Shown here: one piece after another, positions 24,084 to 34,104 of the stretch | Layout of the letters: every line of letters starts with the position of its first letter | Numbering within the stretch: position 1 is the stretch's first letter | Source of the DNA: Verrucomicrobiota bacterium | Lineage (GTDB): Bacteria; Verrucomicrobiota; Verrucomicrobiia; Limisphaerales; VHDF01 | Direction: 5' to 3' | DNA length: 64,000 bases | NCBI GenBank assembly: GCA_016871495.1 | Contig: VHDF01000013.1 | Span: forward strand, 1 to 64,000 | The notes under the pieces: model-generated | The model's database searches: none | Seen by the model: only the letters and a program-made list of their open reading frames with translations | What the model was told of the DNA's origin: nothing | Translations under genes and position numbers: made by a program

Positions 24084-24767
24084 TCAGGACTTTCGCGCGG
24101 CGGCCTCGGCGCGATGCACCGCCTTGCGCAGCTTTCTCACCCCCGTCGCGAAACTTCGCTGTCCAAACAAGCTCGTGCCCGCGACAAAGGTGTCCGCCCC
24201 CGCGGCCGCGCATTCTGCCGCGGTGCTCTCGTTGATGCCGCCATCGACCTCGATGCGGAAGTTCAGTTGCTTGTCCTCCCGCAGCCGCCGAGCCTGTTGG
24301 ATTTTCGGCAGACACTCCGCAATGAACGGCTGCCCGCCAAAGCCGGGGTTCACGGTCATGATCAAGATCAAATCGACCCGCTTGAGGTGCGGCAGAGCAG
24401 CTTGCAAGGGCGTGGCCGGATTTAAGGCCAGGCCGGCCTTTACGCCATAGGACTTGATTTTGTAAAGCAGAGGCGCCACCCGCTCGTCCAGTTCGGCATG
24501 AATCGTCATCAACTCCGCCCCGGCCTTCACGAACGGCTCCAGCAGAATCTCCGGTTTCGAGCACATCAAATGCACATCGAAAAACATCCGGACTACCGGC
24601 CGCAGCCGTCTCACCACATCGGGACCGAATGAAATGTTCGGCACGAAATGGCCGTCCATGATGTCCAGATGAAGCCACTCCGCCCCGGACCGGGAAGCGC
24701 GTCCAGCTTCCTGGAATAGTTTCCCGAAATTCGCAGCCAGCAGGGAGGGCGCAATGATGGGTGTCAT
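24084..24767 (-). CDS. rpe: Ribulose-phosphate 3-epimerase
   Basis: A TIM-barrel enzyme of 227 residues that interconverts ribulose 5-phosphate and xylulose 5-phosphate in the pentose phosphate pathway. Motifs are IAPSLLAANFGKL, LHLDIMDGHFVPNISFGP (metal ligands His and Asp), FDVHLM, MTVNPGFGGQPFI and FRIEVDGGINESTA (catalytic Asp), then GADTFVAGTSLFG. I chose the ATG at 24765-24767, right before the conserved TPIIAPSLL; an upstream start would add 12 atypical residues. It precedes the phosphohexomutase. Confidence 0.96.
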   Translation of the reverse strand: MTPIIAPSLLAANFGKLFQEAGRASRSGAEWLHLDIMDGHFVPNISFGPDVVRRLRPVVRMFFDVHLMCSKPEILLEPFVKAGAELMTIHAELDERVAPLLYKIKSYGVKAGLALNPATPLQAALPHLKRVDLILIMTVNPGFGGQPFIAECLPKIQQARRLREDKQLNFRIEVDGGINESTAAECAAAGADTFVAGTSLFGQRSFATGVRKLRKAVHRAEAAARKS

Positions 24768-24879
24768 GGAATGCTCGGCATGTCGGGAGGCCCCTTGAGG
24801 CAAGGCGGGCTGTAACCATCACCCGCGGATCCGCCTGGATAGTCCTTCGGATCCGCTCCCGGATCGCAACACCATCCGC

Positions 24880-26862
24880 TCACGCGGGTGCGGGTGCGGG
24901 ACTCCCATCCAGGCCGGGCTCGATTTTGGGCGGCACCGGCTTGGCGGCCTCGACCGTCGACGGTGGGGGTTGAGGTGGCAAGGTGGGAGGCGTGAACTGG
25001 CCGGTCTTGACGATCTCGCGCACCTGCTCTCCATCCAGGGTCTCGTATTCCAGAAGTGAATTCGCGATCAGTTCCAGCTTATCGTGATGGGTCGCGATCA
25101 GATCTCGCGCCCGTTGATAGCCTTCGTCGATCAAACGCTTGACCTCGGCATCGATCTCCTGCGCGGTCTTTTCGCTGTAATCTTTGCTGCGGATCATTTC
25201 CCGCCCCAGGAACACGTACTCTTGATTGTCACCGTACTGGACCATGCCCAGAGAATTGCTCATGCCCCAGTGACAAACCATCGCCCGTGCCAGATGGGTC
25301 GCCTGCTGAATGTCTCCCGAAGCCCCGGTCGAGATGTCTCCCGACACAATTTCCTCCGCGATGCGCCCGGCCATGGTCACTGCAATCATGTCCTGCATCT
25401 CCTTGCGGCGGCGGTTCAAGACGTCCTCTTTGGGCAGCGACATCGTGGCGCCCAACGCCTGACCGCGGGGAATGATGGTGACCTTGTGCAACGGGTGCGT
25501 GTGCTCGAGCAAGACGCTCACCAGAGCGTGACCCGCCTCGTGCCAGGCGGTGAACTTCTTCTCCACGTCGGTCATGGCAAGGCTGCGGCGCTCGCGTCCC
25601 CAGCGGACCTTGTCCCTCGCCTCCTCCAGTTCCTTCATGCCGATGGATTTTTTATTCGTCCGGGCCGCAAGCAACGCGGCTTCGTTCAGCAGATTCGCCA
25701 ACTCCGCGCCCGAATAGCCCGGGGTGCCCCTCGCGATCACGGCCAAGTCCACATGGCTGTCGAGCTTTACGTTCCGCGCATGCACTTTGAGAATGGCCTC
25801 GCGCCCCCTCACATCCGGCAGACTCACGGTGATTTGGCGGTCAAACCGGCCCGGACGCAGCAAGGCGGGATCCAGCACGTCAGGTCGATTGGTGGCGGCA
25901 ATGATGATGATGCCCTCCTGAGTGTCGAACCCGTCCATTTCCACCAGCAAAGCGTTGAGCGTCTGCTCGCGCTCGTCATTGCCCCCGCCCAAACCATGGC
26001 CGCGGCTCCGCCCCACCGCATCAATCTCGTCGATAAAAATCAAACACGGCGTGTGCTTGCGCGCCTGCTCGAACATGTCCCTGACCCGGCTCGCTCCCAC
26101 CCCGACAAACATCTCCACGAAATCGCTGCCGCTGATGCTGAAGAACGAGGCGTCCGCCTCCCCCGCGATGGCTTTCGCCAGCAAGGTCTTCCCCGTTCCG
26201 GGTGCGCCCACCATCAAGATGCCTTTCGGAATACGGCCCCCCAGTTTCTGAAACTTCTTCGGATCCTTGAGAAATTCGACGAGCTCGGAAACCTCGTCTT
26301 TGGCCTCCTCAATGCCCGCCACGTCCTTGAAGGTCGCGCGATTCTTCTCTTTGCTGAGCATCCGCGCCTTGCTCTTGCCGAAACTCAACGCGCCCTTCCC
26401 CGCCATCTTGATCTGCCGGACGAAAAAGAAATACACGAGTAGCGCCAGGAAAATGAACGGCAGAATCGCGTAGACGAAATTGATGAGCAGCGTGTTGGGC
26501 TCGCGCGTTTCGAAGCCCTTCAACATCAGCTTCTCTTGAAGATCCGGCTTGATAAACGCTTTCAGCGTAAACCGCTTCAACTGGCCGTTTTCCCAATATT
26601 CCCCCTCGACCAGGCGGAGGTCGGACGACTGCGGATTGAAGATGATCGTGCCGCCCTTCACCATGTTGGACTCCACCAACTGGGTGAACTTAAGGTAACT
26701 GATGCGGCCGGTGGAATCCTCGGTGCGGTCTTTGTAAAAGACCAGGAGCATGATCGCCCCGAAAATGGCGACCCAAATCAGCCACGCTCGAGGAGGAAGC
26801 TTCGGATCCCCGTTGCTCTTGTCACCGCGACCAGAGTCGCCCTTTCGATTTTCATCAGACAT
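24880..26862 (-). CDS. ftsH: ATP-dependent zinc metalloprotease FtsH
   Basis: A membrane-anchored AAA+ protease of 660 residues that degrades unassembled membrane proteins and short-lived regulators. Two spans ([18 protein letters not shown] and [23 protein letters not shown]) flank a periplasmic domain. The AAA domain has [23 protein letters not shown] and RPGRFDRQI, and the zinc site is [10 protein letters not shown]. The tail is Pro/Ala-rich. The ATG at 26860-26862 has a strong AGGACGAG ribosome site, which decides against the upstream TTG. It follows tilS closely, the tilS-ftsH neighbourhood common in bacteria. Confidence 0.98.
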   Translation of the reverse strand: MSDENRKGDSGRGDKSNGDPKLPPRAWLIWVAIFGAIMLLVFYKDRTEDSTGRISYLKFTQLVESNMVKGGTIIFNPQSSDLRLVEGEYWENGQLKRFTLKAFIKPDLQEKLMLKGFETREPNTLLINFVYAILPFIFLALLVYFFFVRQIKMAGKGALSFGKSKARMLSKEKNRATFKDVAGIEEAKDEVSELVEFLKDPKKFQKLGGRIPKGILMVGAPGTGKTLLAKAIAGEADASFFSISGSDFVEMFVGVGASRVRDMFEQARKHTPCLIFIDEIDAVGRSRGHGLGGGNDEREQTLNALLVEMDGFDTQEGIIIIAATNRPDVLDPALLRPGRFDRQITVSLPDVRGREAILKVHARNVKLDSHVDLAVIARGTPGYSGAELANLLNEAALLAARTNKKSIGMKELEEARDKVRWGRERRSLAMTDVEKKFTAWHEAGHALVSVLLEHTHPLHKVTIIPRGQALGATMSLPKEDVLNRRRKEMQDMIAVTMAGRIAEEIVSGDISTGASGDIQQATHLARAMVCHWGMSNSLGMVQYGDNQEYVFLGREMIRSKDYSEKTAQEIDAEVKRLIDEGYQRARDLIATHHDKLELIANSLLEYETLDGEQVREIVKTGQFTPPTLPPQPPPSTVEAAKPVPPKIEPGLDGSPAPAPA

Positions 26863-26943
26863 TTCTCGTCCTATTAAACGACGTAACGTATCACGGAAAT
26901 ACCGGACCCGCAAGGAACAATCCAGAATCCAAGCGCCTTGAAT

Positions 26944-28365
26944 TCAAGGCGTTTCAAAGACGTCCCCCACGGTCCTCGAACCCTTCCAGACCAAAAGCCT
27001 GCGCGTGCCGGGACGAATCTTCACCCGGTCGCTGATGCCGGCTCCTTCCGCCCAAACCACCTCACCCCCCAAGCCAACCAGCACCGCCGCACCCTCCCTC
27101 TGCCATCGCGGAAACTTCCGATCCACCCAAATATCGTGCAGTTTCTTCCTTCCCTTCATCCCCAAGGGACACATGCAATCTCCCATCCTCCAATTCCGGA
27201 GGATCCATCCCTCGCCGCATCGGTCCAAGTCCATCCGCTCTTCCCCTGGAATAAACGGCAGCTTCAGCAACGCCTCCGCCTCCTCTCCCTCCAAGGTGTG
27301 CCATGTGAACTGGAAAGCGCCTGCGCTCCCCCGTCCTTTTCCCTTCCCCAGCGTCAGGCTCCTCGAATACTCGCGAAGGGCGGGCAGGAACTGCAGACGG
27401 CCCCGGGGCGTGCGGATCACATGACCCTCGCCCCTCAGGCTCCGGCGCACCCGGGCTCTCGTCCGCAAGAACTCCACGTCTTCCAGGGTCGGATTCATCT
27501 GCAGTCGTTCGAACTCCAAAACCATGACCTGACGCTGCAAAGCCGGGGGCAAATCCTCAAAAATAGCGTCAGGCTCGCGCAACCACTCCCTCGCTCGCTG
27601 CCGAACGAATTCCGATTCGTCTCCCATCACTCTCAAAACCCGACCCGCGCGTGCAGCCAGTGATCCAGGCTCCGCCTTCGCCCACACCGGCAGAACTTCT
27701 GATCGAATCCGATTCCTCGGAATGGTCACATGCGCGTTGCTCGAATCCTCCACCCACAACAGTCTCCGCGACTTCGCCCATGCCTCCAATTCCGCCCGCG
27801 ACAATCCCAGAAAGGGTCGCGCCAATACCACGGCGGAATCTTCGGCACTCGGCCCCCACTCCCTCATCCCCGATGCGCCCCAGCCCGCGGTGCCGCGGGC
27901 CAGCCTCATCAGATGCAACTCGAGTTGATCGTCCGCGTGATGGGCTAGCAACACATGCTTCGCTTGCACGGACCTCGCCACTCGAGCCAGGAACCGATGC
28001 CGTTCTTTCCGCGCCCACATTTCCACGGAAACGCCGCCGGAAGCCCTTCGGTCGAATGGGGCCGGACCTCCGAGATGGAACCGAATTCCCAATCGCGCGG
28101 CCTCCTTCCGGCAGAAGCCCTCGTCTCGATCGGACTCATCGCCCCGCAGACGGTGATTGAAATGCGCCAAGTGTAACTTCGACGGGTCGCCGCCCTCCCT
28201 CCTCCACGCTTCCACCATCGCGTTCGCCAACACGACCGAGTCCATCCCGCCCGACACGGCCACCACCTGCGGCTCTTCCAGGCTGGCAGACAACCCCTTC
28301 CAGCAGTCCAGCATGGCCTGGACCACGGGGTCGTTGCTTGGGCTGCGACGAGAGTCTCGTTTCAC
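26944..28365 (-). CDS. tilS: tRNA(Ile)-lysidine synthase
   Basis: TilS (473 residues) modifies C34 of the CAU-anticodon isoleucine tRNA to lysidine, changing its decoding from AUG to AUA. The N-terminal ATP-pyrophosphatase domain shows the PP-loop VVAVSGGMDSVVLAN, then LHLAHFNHRLRGDESDRDEGFC and LLAHHADDQLELHLMRLARG. The substrate-binding and C-terminal domains follow (FIPGEERMDL...PLGMKGRKKLHDIWVDRKFPRWQREGAAVLVG). The start is GTG with a GGAG about ten bases upstream. It sits directly before ftsH on the same strand. Confidence 0.95.
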   Translation of the reverse strand: MKRDSRRSPSNDPVVQAMLDCWKGLSASLEEPQVVAVSGGMDSVVLANAMVEAWRREGGDPSKLHLAHFNHRLRGDESDRDEGFCRKEAARLGIRFHLGGPAPFDRRASGGVSVEMWARKERHRFLARVARSVQAKHVLLAHHADDQLELHLMRLARGTAGWGASGMREWGPSAEDSAVVLARPFLGLSRAELEAWAKSRRLLWVEDSSNAHVTIPRNRIRSEVLPVWAKAEPGSLAARAGRVLRVMGDESEFVRQRAREWLREPDAIFEDLPPALQRQVMVLEFERLQMNPTLEDVEFLRTRARVRRSLRGEGHVIRTPRGRLQFLPALREYSRSLTLGKGKGRGSAGAFQFTWHTLEGEEAEALLKLPFIPGEERMDLDRCGEGWILRNWRMGDCMCPLGMKGRKKLHDIWVDRKFPRWQREGAAVLVGLGGEVVWAEGAGISDRVKIRPGTRRLLVWKGSRTVGDVFETP

Positions 28366-28412
28366 GAGCGATGCTCCAGATGTTTCAACGCCGCTAAACC
28401 TTCACCCGGCGG

Positions 28413-28432
28413 GCCGCGTGAAAGCACGCGGC
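28413..28432 (-). terminator. Hairpin between lpdA and tilS
   Basis: GCCGCGTG (28413-28420) and CACGCGGC (28425-28432) form a perfect 8-bp stem with a 4-base loop in the 171-base gap after lpdA. No T-run follows, so it may be a weak or Rho-assisted terminator or an mRNA stability hairpin between the pyruvate dehydrogenase genes and tilS. Confidence 0.35.
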
Positions 28433-28536
28433 TCCCGTCGAAAAAGGGAGTGCCAGAACGGGCCCGGTCACCCGACCCGGCGAGGGCGTCAAGAAGGAAT
28501 CACTCCGACAGCGAAAGCAAGGTCGTTCGGATCCGG

Positions 28537-29955
28537 TCAGGCCGCGGTTTTCTTCGAAATGGTGTGGGTGGCGTGGCCTAAAAAGGCTTCAGCGGCTTCC
28601 ATCAGGGTCTCGGACAACGTCGGATGCGCATGCACCGTCATCGCCAGATCGCGCACGGTGGCTTGCATCTCCACCGCCAGCACCGCTTCTCCGATCAATT
28701 CGCCGGCGCCATGCCCGACGATGCCCACACCCAAGATGCGCTCCGTCCCCGGTTCGACGATCAACTTCGTCAATCCGTCCACCCGGTCGAAAGTCAATGC
28801 CCTCCCGGAAGCGCCCCACGGGAACTTGGTCACTTGCACGGCAATGCCTTTGGTCTTCGCCTCGGCCTCAGTCAGGCCACACCACGCCACCTCGGGGTCC
28901 GTGAACACGACCGCCGGGATAATCGCGTTGGCGCTCGTCAACGATTCTCCAGTGATCGATTCGACCGCAGTCCGCGCTTCGCGAGAGGCCTTGTGCGCCA
29001 GCAATACTCCGCCGGCGATATCGCCAATCGCGTAAATCTTCGGATCCGAGGTCCGCTGGCGCCCATCCACCTTGATGAAACCCTTTTCGTCCCGGGACAC
29101 CTGGGTATGCTCGAGTCCCAGGTCTTCCGCGTTGGCCACCCGCCCCACCGACACGAGCACTCGGTCAAAGAGTTCCTCCTTCCGCTGTCCATCATGGTCG
29201 ATCAGGACTTTGATCTGCTTGCCCGCCGTGGACATGTGCTCGACCCGGGCTTTCAAACGCACTTCTCGAAACGCTTTCTTGGCATAAGCCATGACCGGAC
29301 GCGTCAAGTCGGGATCGGCGCCCATGAGGATGGAATCCAAGGCTTCCACCAAGACCACTTTGCTGCCCAGGCTGGCATAGACGGTGCCGAGTTCCATGCC
29401 GATGTAACCGCCCCCGACCACGAGCAGGTTCTCCGGGACGTCATCAACCTCGAAAGTTTCCTTCGAAGTCATGATCCGGCTGTTGCCCAGATCGAACGTC
29501 TTGGGCAGGGCCGGCCGGGATCCGACCGCGACGATGGCTTGCTCGAATTGAATAAACTGCTGGCCGGACTCGGTCTCCACCCTCAACGTCGAGGAGTCCT
29601 CGAAATAACCGCGTGCCTTGATCACCGTCACGCCCCGCTTCTGGGCCAGCGTGGCGATGCCCCCGCTCAGTTTTTGCAGGATGCCATCTTTCCAAGCTCT
29701 GAGCTTGGCCATGTCCAGCGTGGGCGGCGCGAAAACAATGCCGCGGTTCGCCGACTCGCGCGCTTCCGCGATCATGTGGGTGGCGTGCAAATAAGCCTTC
29801 GAAGGAATGCATCCGCTGTTTAAGCAGGTGCCGCCCAGCCGGTTCTCCTTCTCCACCAGGATCACCTTTTTGCCCAAATCCGCCGCGTAAAACGCCGCGG
29901 CATAGCCCCCGGGCCCGGCCCCGACCACTACGATTTCTGTTTTGATTGGATCCAT
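28537..29955 (-). CDS. lpdA: Dihydrolipoyl dehydrogenase (E3)
   Basis: A FAD disulfide oxidoreductase of 472 residues that reoxidises dihydrolipoamide on the E2 subunit and makes NADH. It has the FAD loop VVVGAGPGGYAAAFYAADLG, the redox pair GGTCLNSGCIPSK, the NAD loop VVGGGYIGMELGTVYASLG, the second FAD block YAIGDIAGG and the C-terminal catalytic dyad HAHPTLSE. The ATG at 29953-29955 (AGGAG about 12 bases upstream) matches the family; longer open sequence upstream is not conserved. Third gene of the E1-E2-E3 run. Confidence 0.97.
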   Translation of the reverse strand: MDPIKTEIVVVGAGPGGYAAAFYAADLGKKVILVEKENRLGGTCLNSGCIPSKAYLHATHMIAEARESANRGIVFAPPTLDMAKLRAWKDGILQKLSGGIATLAQKRGVTVIKARGYFEDSSTLRVETESGQQFIQFEQAIVAVGSRPALPKTFDLGNSRIMTSKETFEVDDVPENLLVVGGGYIGMELGTVYASLGSKVVLVEALDSILMGADPDLTRPVMAYAKKAFREVRLKARVEHMSTAGKQIKVLIDHDGQRKEELFDRVLVSVGRVANAEDLGLEHTQVSRDEKGFIKVDGRQRTSDPKIYAIGDIAGGVLLAHKASREARTAVESITGESLTSANAIIPAVVFTDPEVAWCGLTEAEAKTKGIAVQVTKFPWGASGRALTFDRVDGLTKLIVEPGTERILGVGIVGHGAGELIGEAVLAVEMQATVRDLAMTVHAHPTLSETLMEAAEAFLGHATHTISKKTAA

Positions 29956-29993
29956 GAAATTGATGATCTCCTGTCGAATGGACTGGCCGGGGG

Positions 29994-31286
29994 TCAACGC
30001 AAAAGCGCCTCGTCGAATTGGGACAGCGAGGCGCCGAAATCCACCACCCATCGGGCCGCGGAGCCGCCATCAATCAATCGATGGTCGTAGGACAACGCGA
30101 TCGGCATCAGCGTGCGAATCTCCACCCGGCCCTCCACCGCGACCGGTTTGGCCGCACTTCTCCCCAGTCCGAGAATGGCCGACTCCGGCTTGTTGATGAT
30201 CGGCGTGAAATGGGTTCCGCCGATCCCGCCCTGGTTCGATACCGTAAAGGTGCCGCCTTTGAGTTCATCCGGCGCAACCTTGCGCTCGCGCGCCTTCCGG
30301 GCCAGGGACTCCAACTCCCGCGCGATCTCCAAAACACTCTTGCGCTCCACGTCCCGGAGCACCGGCACGATCAACCCCGCCTCCGTGTCCACCGCGATGC
30401 CCAAATGAACGTGATCCTTGAACACAATCTCCTCGGTCGCCTCGTCCAGGCTCGCGTTGAAGATGGGATGTCGCATCAACACGCCGGACAGGGTCTTCAG
30501 AATCAGAGGTGTCAGCGTGAGCTTGACGCCGCTGGATTCGAAAGCCTTCGCGTGACGATGGCGCACTTCCATGAGCCGCGTGACGTCAAGATCGTCGAAC
30601 TGCGTCACATGCGGAATGGTGGAGGCATTCTCGACCATCCGGCGGCTGATCACTTTCCGCAACGAGCTCATGGGCTGCCGGCGGACCGGCCCCCACGCGG
30701 AAAAATCAATGGAAACCGGCTTGGCCGCGCCCGGCGAAGCTCCGGCGCTTGAACCCGCCGGCGGCGCTTCTGCCAAAGCCAGGCATTGCTGCATCCAATC
30801 GCGCAAGTCGGCAAGGGTGACCCGCCCCCCCGTCCCGCTGCTCCGCACGCGGCGCAAATCAATGCCCAAATCTCCGGCGACCTTCCGCACATAGGGAGAA
30901 GCGGACGGCATCGGACCGGAAAGGTTGGCGCCTGAATTCCACATGCCGCCGGTGGTCACCCCGGCTGCGGCCGGCGGTGTGGCGGCTTGTGCGGCCCCAT
31001 GAGCGGGCTGCACTCCAGCAACAGGCGGTGAAGCCGAAGGCGCGGTGGATCCGTTCCCGCCACTCAACACGGCAATAACCTGGCCATAGGAGAGGCGATC
31101 GCCAGGCTTGACCCGCACCGATTCCACCCTGCCGGTCTCGGAACTGGGAATGGGCGCGACGGCCTTCTCGCTCTCGAGTTCGAGGATGGTCTGCCCTTTC
31201 GTGACCATGTCACCAGGGTTGATGAGCACGCTCACCACGACTCCCGACTCGGCACCTTCACCTAATTGGGGCAATTTCAAATCCAT
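29994..31286 (-). CDS. aceF: Pyruvate dehydrogenase E2, dihydrolipoyl acetyltransferase
   Basis: E2 core subunit of 430 residues that transfers the acetyl group to CoA. A single N-terminal lipoyl domain carries the attachment lysine in ELESEKAVAP. A Gly/Ala/Pro-rich linker follows, then the E1/E3-binding domain ASPYVRKVAGDLGIDLRRVRSSGTGGRVTLADL. The catalytic domain has PMSSLRKVISRRMVENASTIPHVTQFDD and the active site ALSYDHRLIDGGSAARWV. With one lipoyl domain it is like Gram-positive E2 in layout, but it is paired with a homodimeric E1. It lies between aceE and lpdA. Confidence 0.95.
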   Translation of the reverse strand: MDLKLPQLGEGAESGVVVSVLINPGDMVTKGQTILELESEKAVAPIPSSETGRVESVRVKPGDRLSYGQVIAVLSGGNGSTAPSASPPVAGVQPAHGAAQAATPPAAAGVTTGGMWNSGANLSGPMPSASPYVRKVAGDLGIDLRRVRSSGTGGRVTLADLRDWMQQCLALAEAPPAGSSAGASPGAAKPVSIDFSAWGPVRRQPMSSLRKVISRRMVENASTIPHVTQFDDLDVTRLMEVRHRHAKAFESSGVKLTLTPLILKTLSGVLMRHPIFNASLDEATEEIVFKDHVHLGIAVDTEAGLIVPVLRDVERKSVLEIARELESLARKARERKVAPDELKGGTFTVSNQGGIGGTHFTPIINKPESAILGLGRSAAKPVAVEGRVEIRTLMPIALSYDHRLIDGGSAARWVVDFGASLSQFDEALLR

Positions 31287-31325
31287 AACAATGGTTATTC
31301 CCTCCGCAGCCGCGAGCCTCTCGCT

Positions 31326-34037
31326 CTACAAACACTCCGGATGCGCTTTCTCCGGATCCACACCCAGTTCGCGAATCGCCCTCGTCACTTCGGCGCGGGG
31401 AACCGTGCCGCGCCGGGCCAGCGCGTCGAGGGTGGCGATCACCACGCTCTCCGCGTCCACTTCGAAGAAACGCCGCAATTTCTCACGGGTCTCGCTCCGT
31501 CCAAATCCATCCGTTCCCAGCACGGTCAAACCGCCGGGAACCCAGGACGCGATTTGCTCCGGCACGATCTTCATGAAATCGCTCACAGCGATGAAAGGGC
31601 CCTTCTCCGCCGCCAGCAATTCCTCGACGTAACTCCGCCTGGGCGCGGACTCGGGATGCAGGCGATTCCACCGCTGAACCTCGAGAGCCTCGTTCCGCAA
31701 GGATTTGTAATTGGTGGCGCTCCAGACGTCCGCGCTCACCCCGAACCGATCCGCCAGGATTTCCTGTGCCTTCAACGCGCTCCGCAAGATGGGGCCTGAA
31801 CCAAGAATGTGCGCCTTGTGGGCGGCGCCCTTGGGACCCGCCTTGAACTTGTAGAGCCCCTTCAGAATCCCTCGCTCGCAACCTTCCGGCATGGGCGGCA
31901 TGAGGTAGTTTTCGTTATAAAGGGTCAGATAGTAGAAGATCTCCTCCCCCTCCGCGTACATTCTCCTCAACCCATCCTGCAGAATCACGGCCACCTCATA
32001 CGCAAAGGCCGGATCGTAGGTGAGCAGGGTGGGAATGGTGCTGGCCAGCAACAAACTGTGGCCGTCCTCGTGTTGCAACCCTTCGCCGTTGAGGGTCGTC
32101 CTTCCCGCCGTGGCCCCCAGCAAGAATCCCTTGGCCCGAATATCCCCCGCCAGCCACATCTGATCCCCGATGCGCTGAAACCCGAACATGGAGTAATAAA
32201 TGAACAAGGGGATCATGTTCACCCCCATGTTGGCGTAAGCCGTTCCGGCGGCAATGAAGGACGACATGGAACCTGCCTCGGTGATGCCCTCCTCCAAGAT
32301 CTGACCGTCCCGGGTCTCGTGGTAGTAAAGCAGCGACTTGCTGTCCACCGGCTCGTACAGCTGACCCTTGGGGGAATAAATCCCGATTTCCCGGAACAAG
32401 GCGTCCATCCCAAAAGTGCGCGCTTCGTCCGGAATGATCGGAACGATATGGCGGCCGATGTCTTTGTTTCGCAGCAAATGACTCAGCAATCGCACGAAGG
32501 CCATGGTCGTCGAAACTTCCATGGTGCCGCTGCCCTTCAAGAACTCCCGGAAATCGGACAAGCCGGGCGTTTTCAGCGCGGGGGCCTTCACCTCGCGTTT
32601 CGGCAGGAAACCACCCAAGGCCTTCCTGCGCTCGATCACGTAGGCCGTCTCCGGGGCGTCGGCCGCAGGGCGGTAAAAAGGCGTGTCGACGATCTCCTCG
32701 TCGCTGATGGGGATGCCGAATCGGGCCCGGAATTCCCGAAGCTCTTTTTCATTCAGCTTCTTTTGCTGGTGCGAAATGTTGCGGCCTTCACCCGCCTCTC
32801 CCAATCCATACCCCTTGACGGTCTTGGCCAGAATGACCGTCGGCTGACCCTTGTGCTCCACGGCCGCCTTGAAGGCCGCATGGACCTTGCGCATGTCGTG
32901 ACCGCCGCGCAGCAACTTCCGGATCTGGTCATCCGTCAGATGATTCACGAGCTTGAGCAACTCCGGATATTTCCCGAAGAAATGCTTGCGAGTGTAACTG
33001 CCCGGCTCGACGGAATACTTCTGGAAATCGCCGTCCACCGCCTCCTCCATCCGCTTCAGAAGCAATCCGGACTTGTCCGCCGCAAAAAGCGCGTCCCAAT
33101 CGGACCCCCAGATCACTTTGATGACGTTCCATCCCGCCCCGCGGAAAGCGGCTTCCAACTCCTGAATGATCTTGCCATTGCCGCGCACGGGTCCATCCAG
33201 ACGCTGCAAATTGCAATTCACAATCCAGGTCAGATTGTCCAAATGCTCCCGTGAAGCCAGGGTGAGCGATCCCAGCGTTTCCGGTTCGTCTGATTCGCCG
33301 TCCCCGACAAAAGCCCACACCCTCGGCTCGGGACCCTTGAGAAAACCTCGAGCCCGCATGTAACGCAGAAATCGGGCCTGATAGATCGACAGGATCGGCC
33401 CCAGCCCCATCGATACGGTGGGAAACTGCCAAAAATCCGGCATCAGGTAGGGGTGAGGATACGAGGACAATCCCCCTCCCTCCGCCAGTTCCTGTCGAAA
33501 ATGCTGCAAATGCCGCTCGTCGAGGCGGCGCTCCAAGAACGCGCGCGCGTAATTTCCTGGCGTGGCGTGGCCTTGAAAATAAATCATGTCGGCGATGCGC
33601 CCATCATCACCGCCCCGGAAAAAATGATTGTAGGCCACCTCGTAAAGCGTCGCCGAGGAAGCGTAGGTGGAAATATGACCGCCCAAACCGCTGTGCTTTC
33701 GGTTGGCATTGACCACCATGGCCATCGCGTTCCACCTCATCAAACTCTTGATGCGAACCTCCAAACGCCAGTCGCCCGGATACTCGGGCTGCTCCCCCAG
33801 CGGGATGGTGTTCAAATAAGGCGTGCTGACCGGACGCGGCACCGGCACCCCGGCCAAAGTCATCCGCTCGGCAATGCCATGCAGGATGCGGGAGACTTGC
33901 TGCGGCTCGTGGTCCTTGAGCATCAAACTGAGCAGCGTCTCCATCGACTCAGCCAAACTTTGTCCGTTGACGCTCGCGAGGCGAGGGCCGCTCGAAGCAG
34001 CGGAAGATTCAGGCTTCGGTCTCAAGATTTGTTTCAT
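31326..34037 (-). CDS. aceE: Pyruvate dehydrogenase E1, homodimeric type
   Basis: E1 of 903 residues that decarboxylates pyruvate with thiamine diphosphate and acetylates the E2 lipoyl group. Family marks are NANRKHSGLGGHISTYASSATLYEVAYNHFFRG, HATPGNYARAFLE, the TPP-binding motif VGDGESDEPETLGSLTLASREHLDNLTWIVNCNLQ and the transketolase-type middle region (DEARTFGMDALFREIGIYSP...YEPVDSKSLLYYHE). Length and layout match E. coli AceE. It heads the aceE-aceF-lpdA operon; the divergent lipoate ligase starts 67 bases away. Confidence 0.97.
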   Translation of the reverse strand: MKQILRPKPESSAASSGPRLASVNGQSLAESMETLLSLMLKDHEPQQVSRILHGIAERMTLAGVPVPRPVSTPYLNTIPLGEQPEYPGDWRLEVRIKSLMRWNAMAMVVNANRKHSGLGGHISTYASSATLYEVAYNHFFRGGDDGRIADMIYFQGHATPGNYARAFLERRLDERHLQHFRQELAEGGGLSSYPHPYLMPDFWQFPTVSMGLGPILSIYQARFLRYMRARGFLKGPEPRVWAFVGDGESDEPETLGSLTLASREHLDNLTWIVNCNLQRLDGPVRGNGKIIQELEAAFRGAGWNVIKVIWGSDWDALFAADKSGLLLKRMEEAVDGDFQKYSVEPGSYTRKHFFGKYPELLKLVNHLTDDQIRKLLRGGHDMRKVHAAFKAAVEHKGQPTVILAKTVKGYGLGEAGEGRNISHQQKKLNEKELREFRARFGIPISDEEIVDTPFYRPAADAPETAYVIERRKALGGFLPKREVKAPALKTPGLSDFREFLKGSGTMEVSTTMAFVRLLSHLLRNKDIGRHIVPIIPDEARTFGMDALFREIGIYSPKGQLYEPVDSKSLLYYHETRDGQILEEGITEAGSMSSFIAAGTAYANMGVNMIPLFIYYSMFGFQRIGDQMWLAGDIRAKGFLLGATAGRTTLNGEGLQHEDGHSLLLASTIPTLLTYDPAFAYEVAVILQDGLRRMYAEGEEIFYYLTLYNENYLMPPMPEGCERGILKGLYKFKAGPKGAAHKAHILGSGPILRSALKAQEILADRFGVSADVWSATNYKSLRNEALEVQRWNRLHPESAPRRSYVEELLAAEKGPFIAVSDFMKIVPEQIASWVPGGLTVLGTDGFGRSETREKLRRFFEVDAESVVIATLDALARRGTVPRAEVTRAIRELGVDPEKAHPECL

Positions 34038-34104
34038 CGCCCAGGTTCAAAAAGCGGGCTATTTAGGGGGCCAGTCTAGCACCTGTCACCATAAATCCAA
34101 CCCC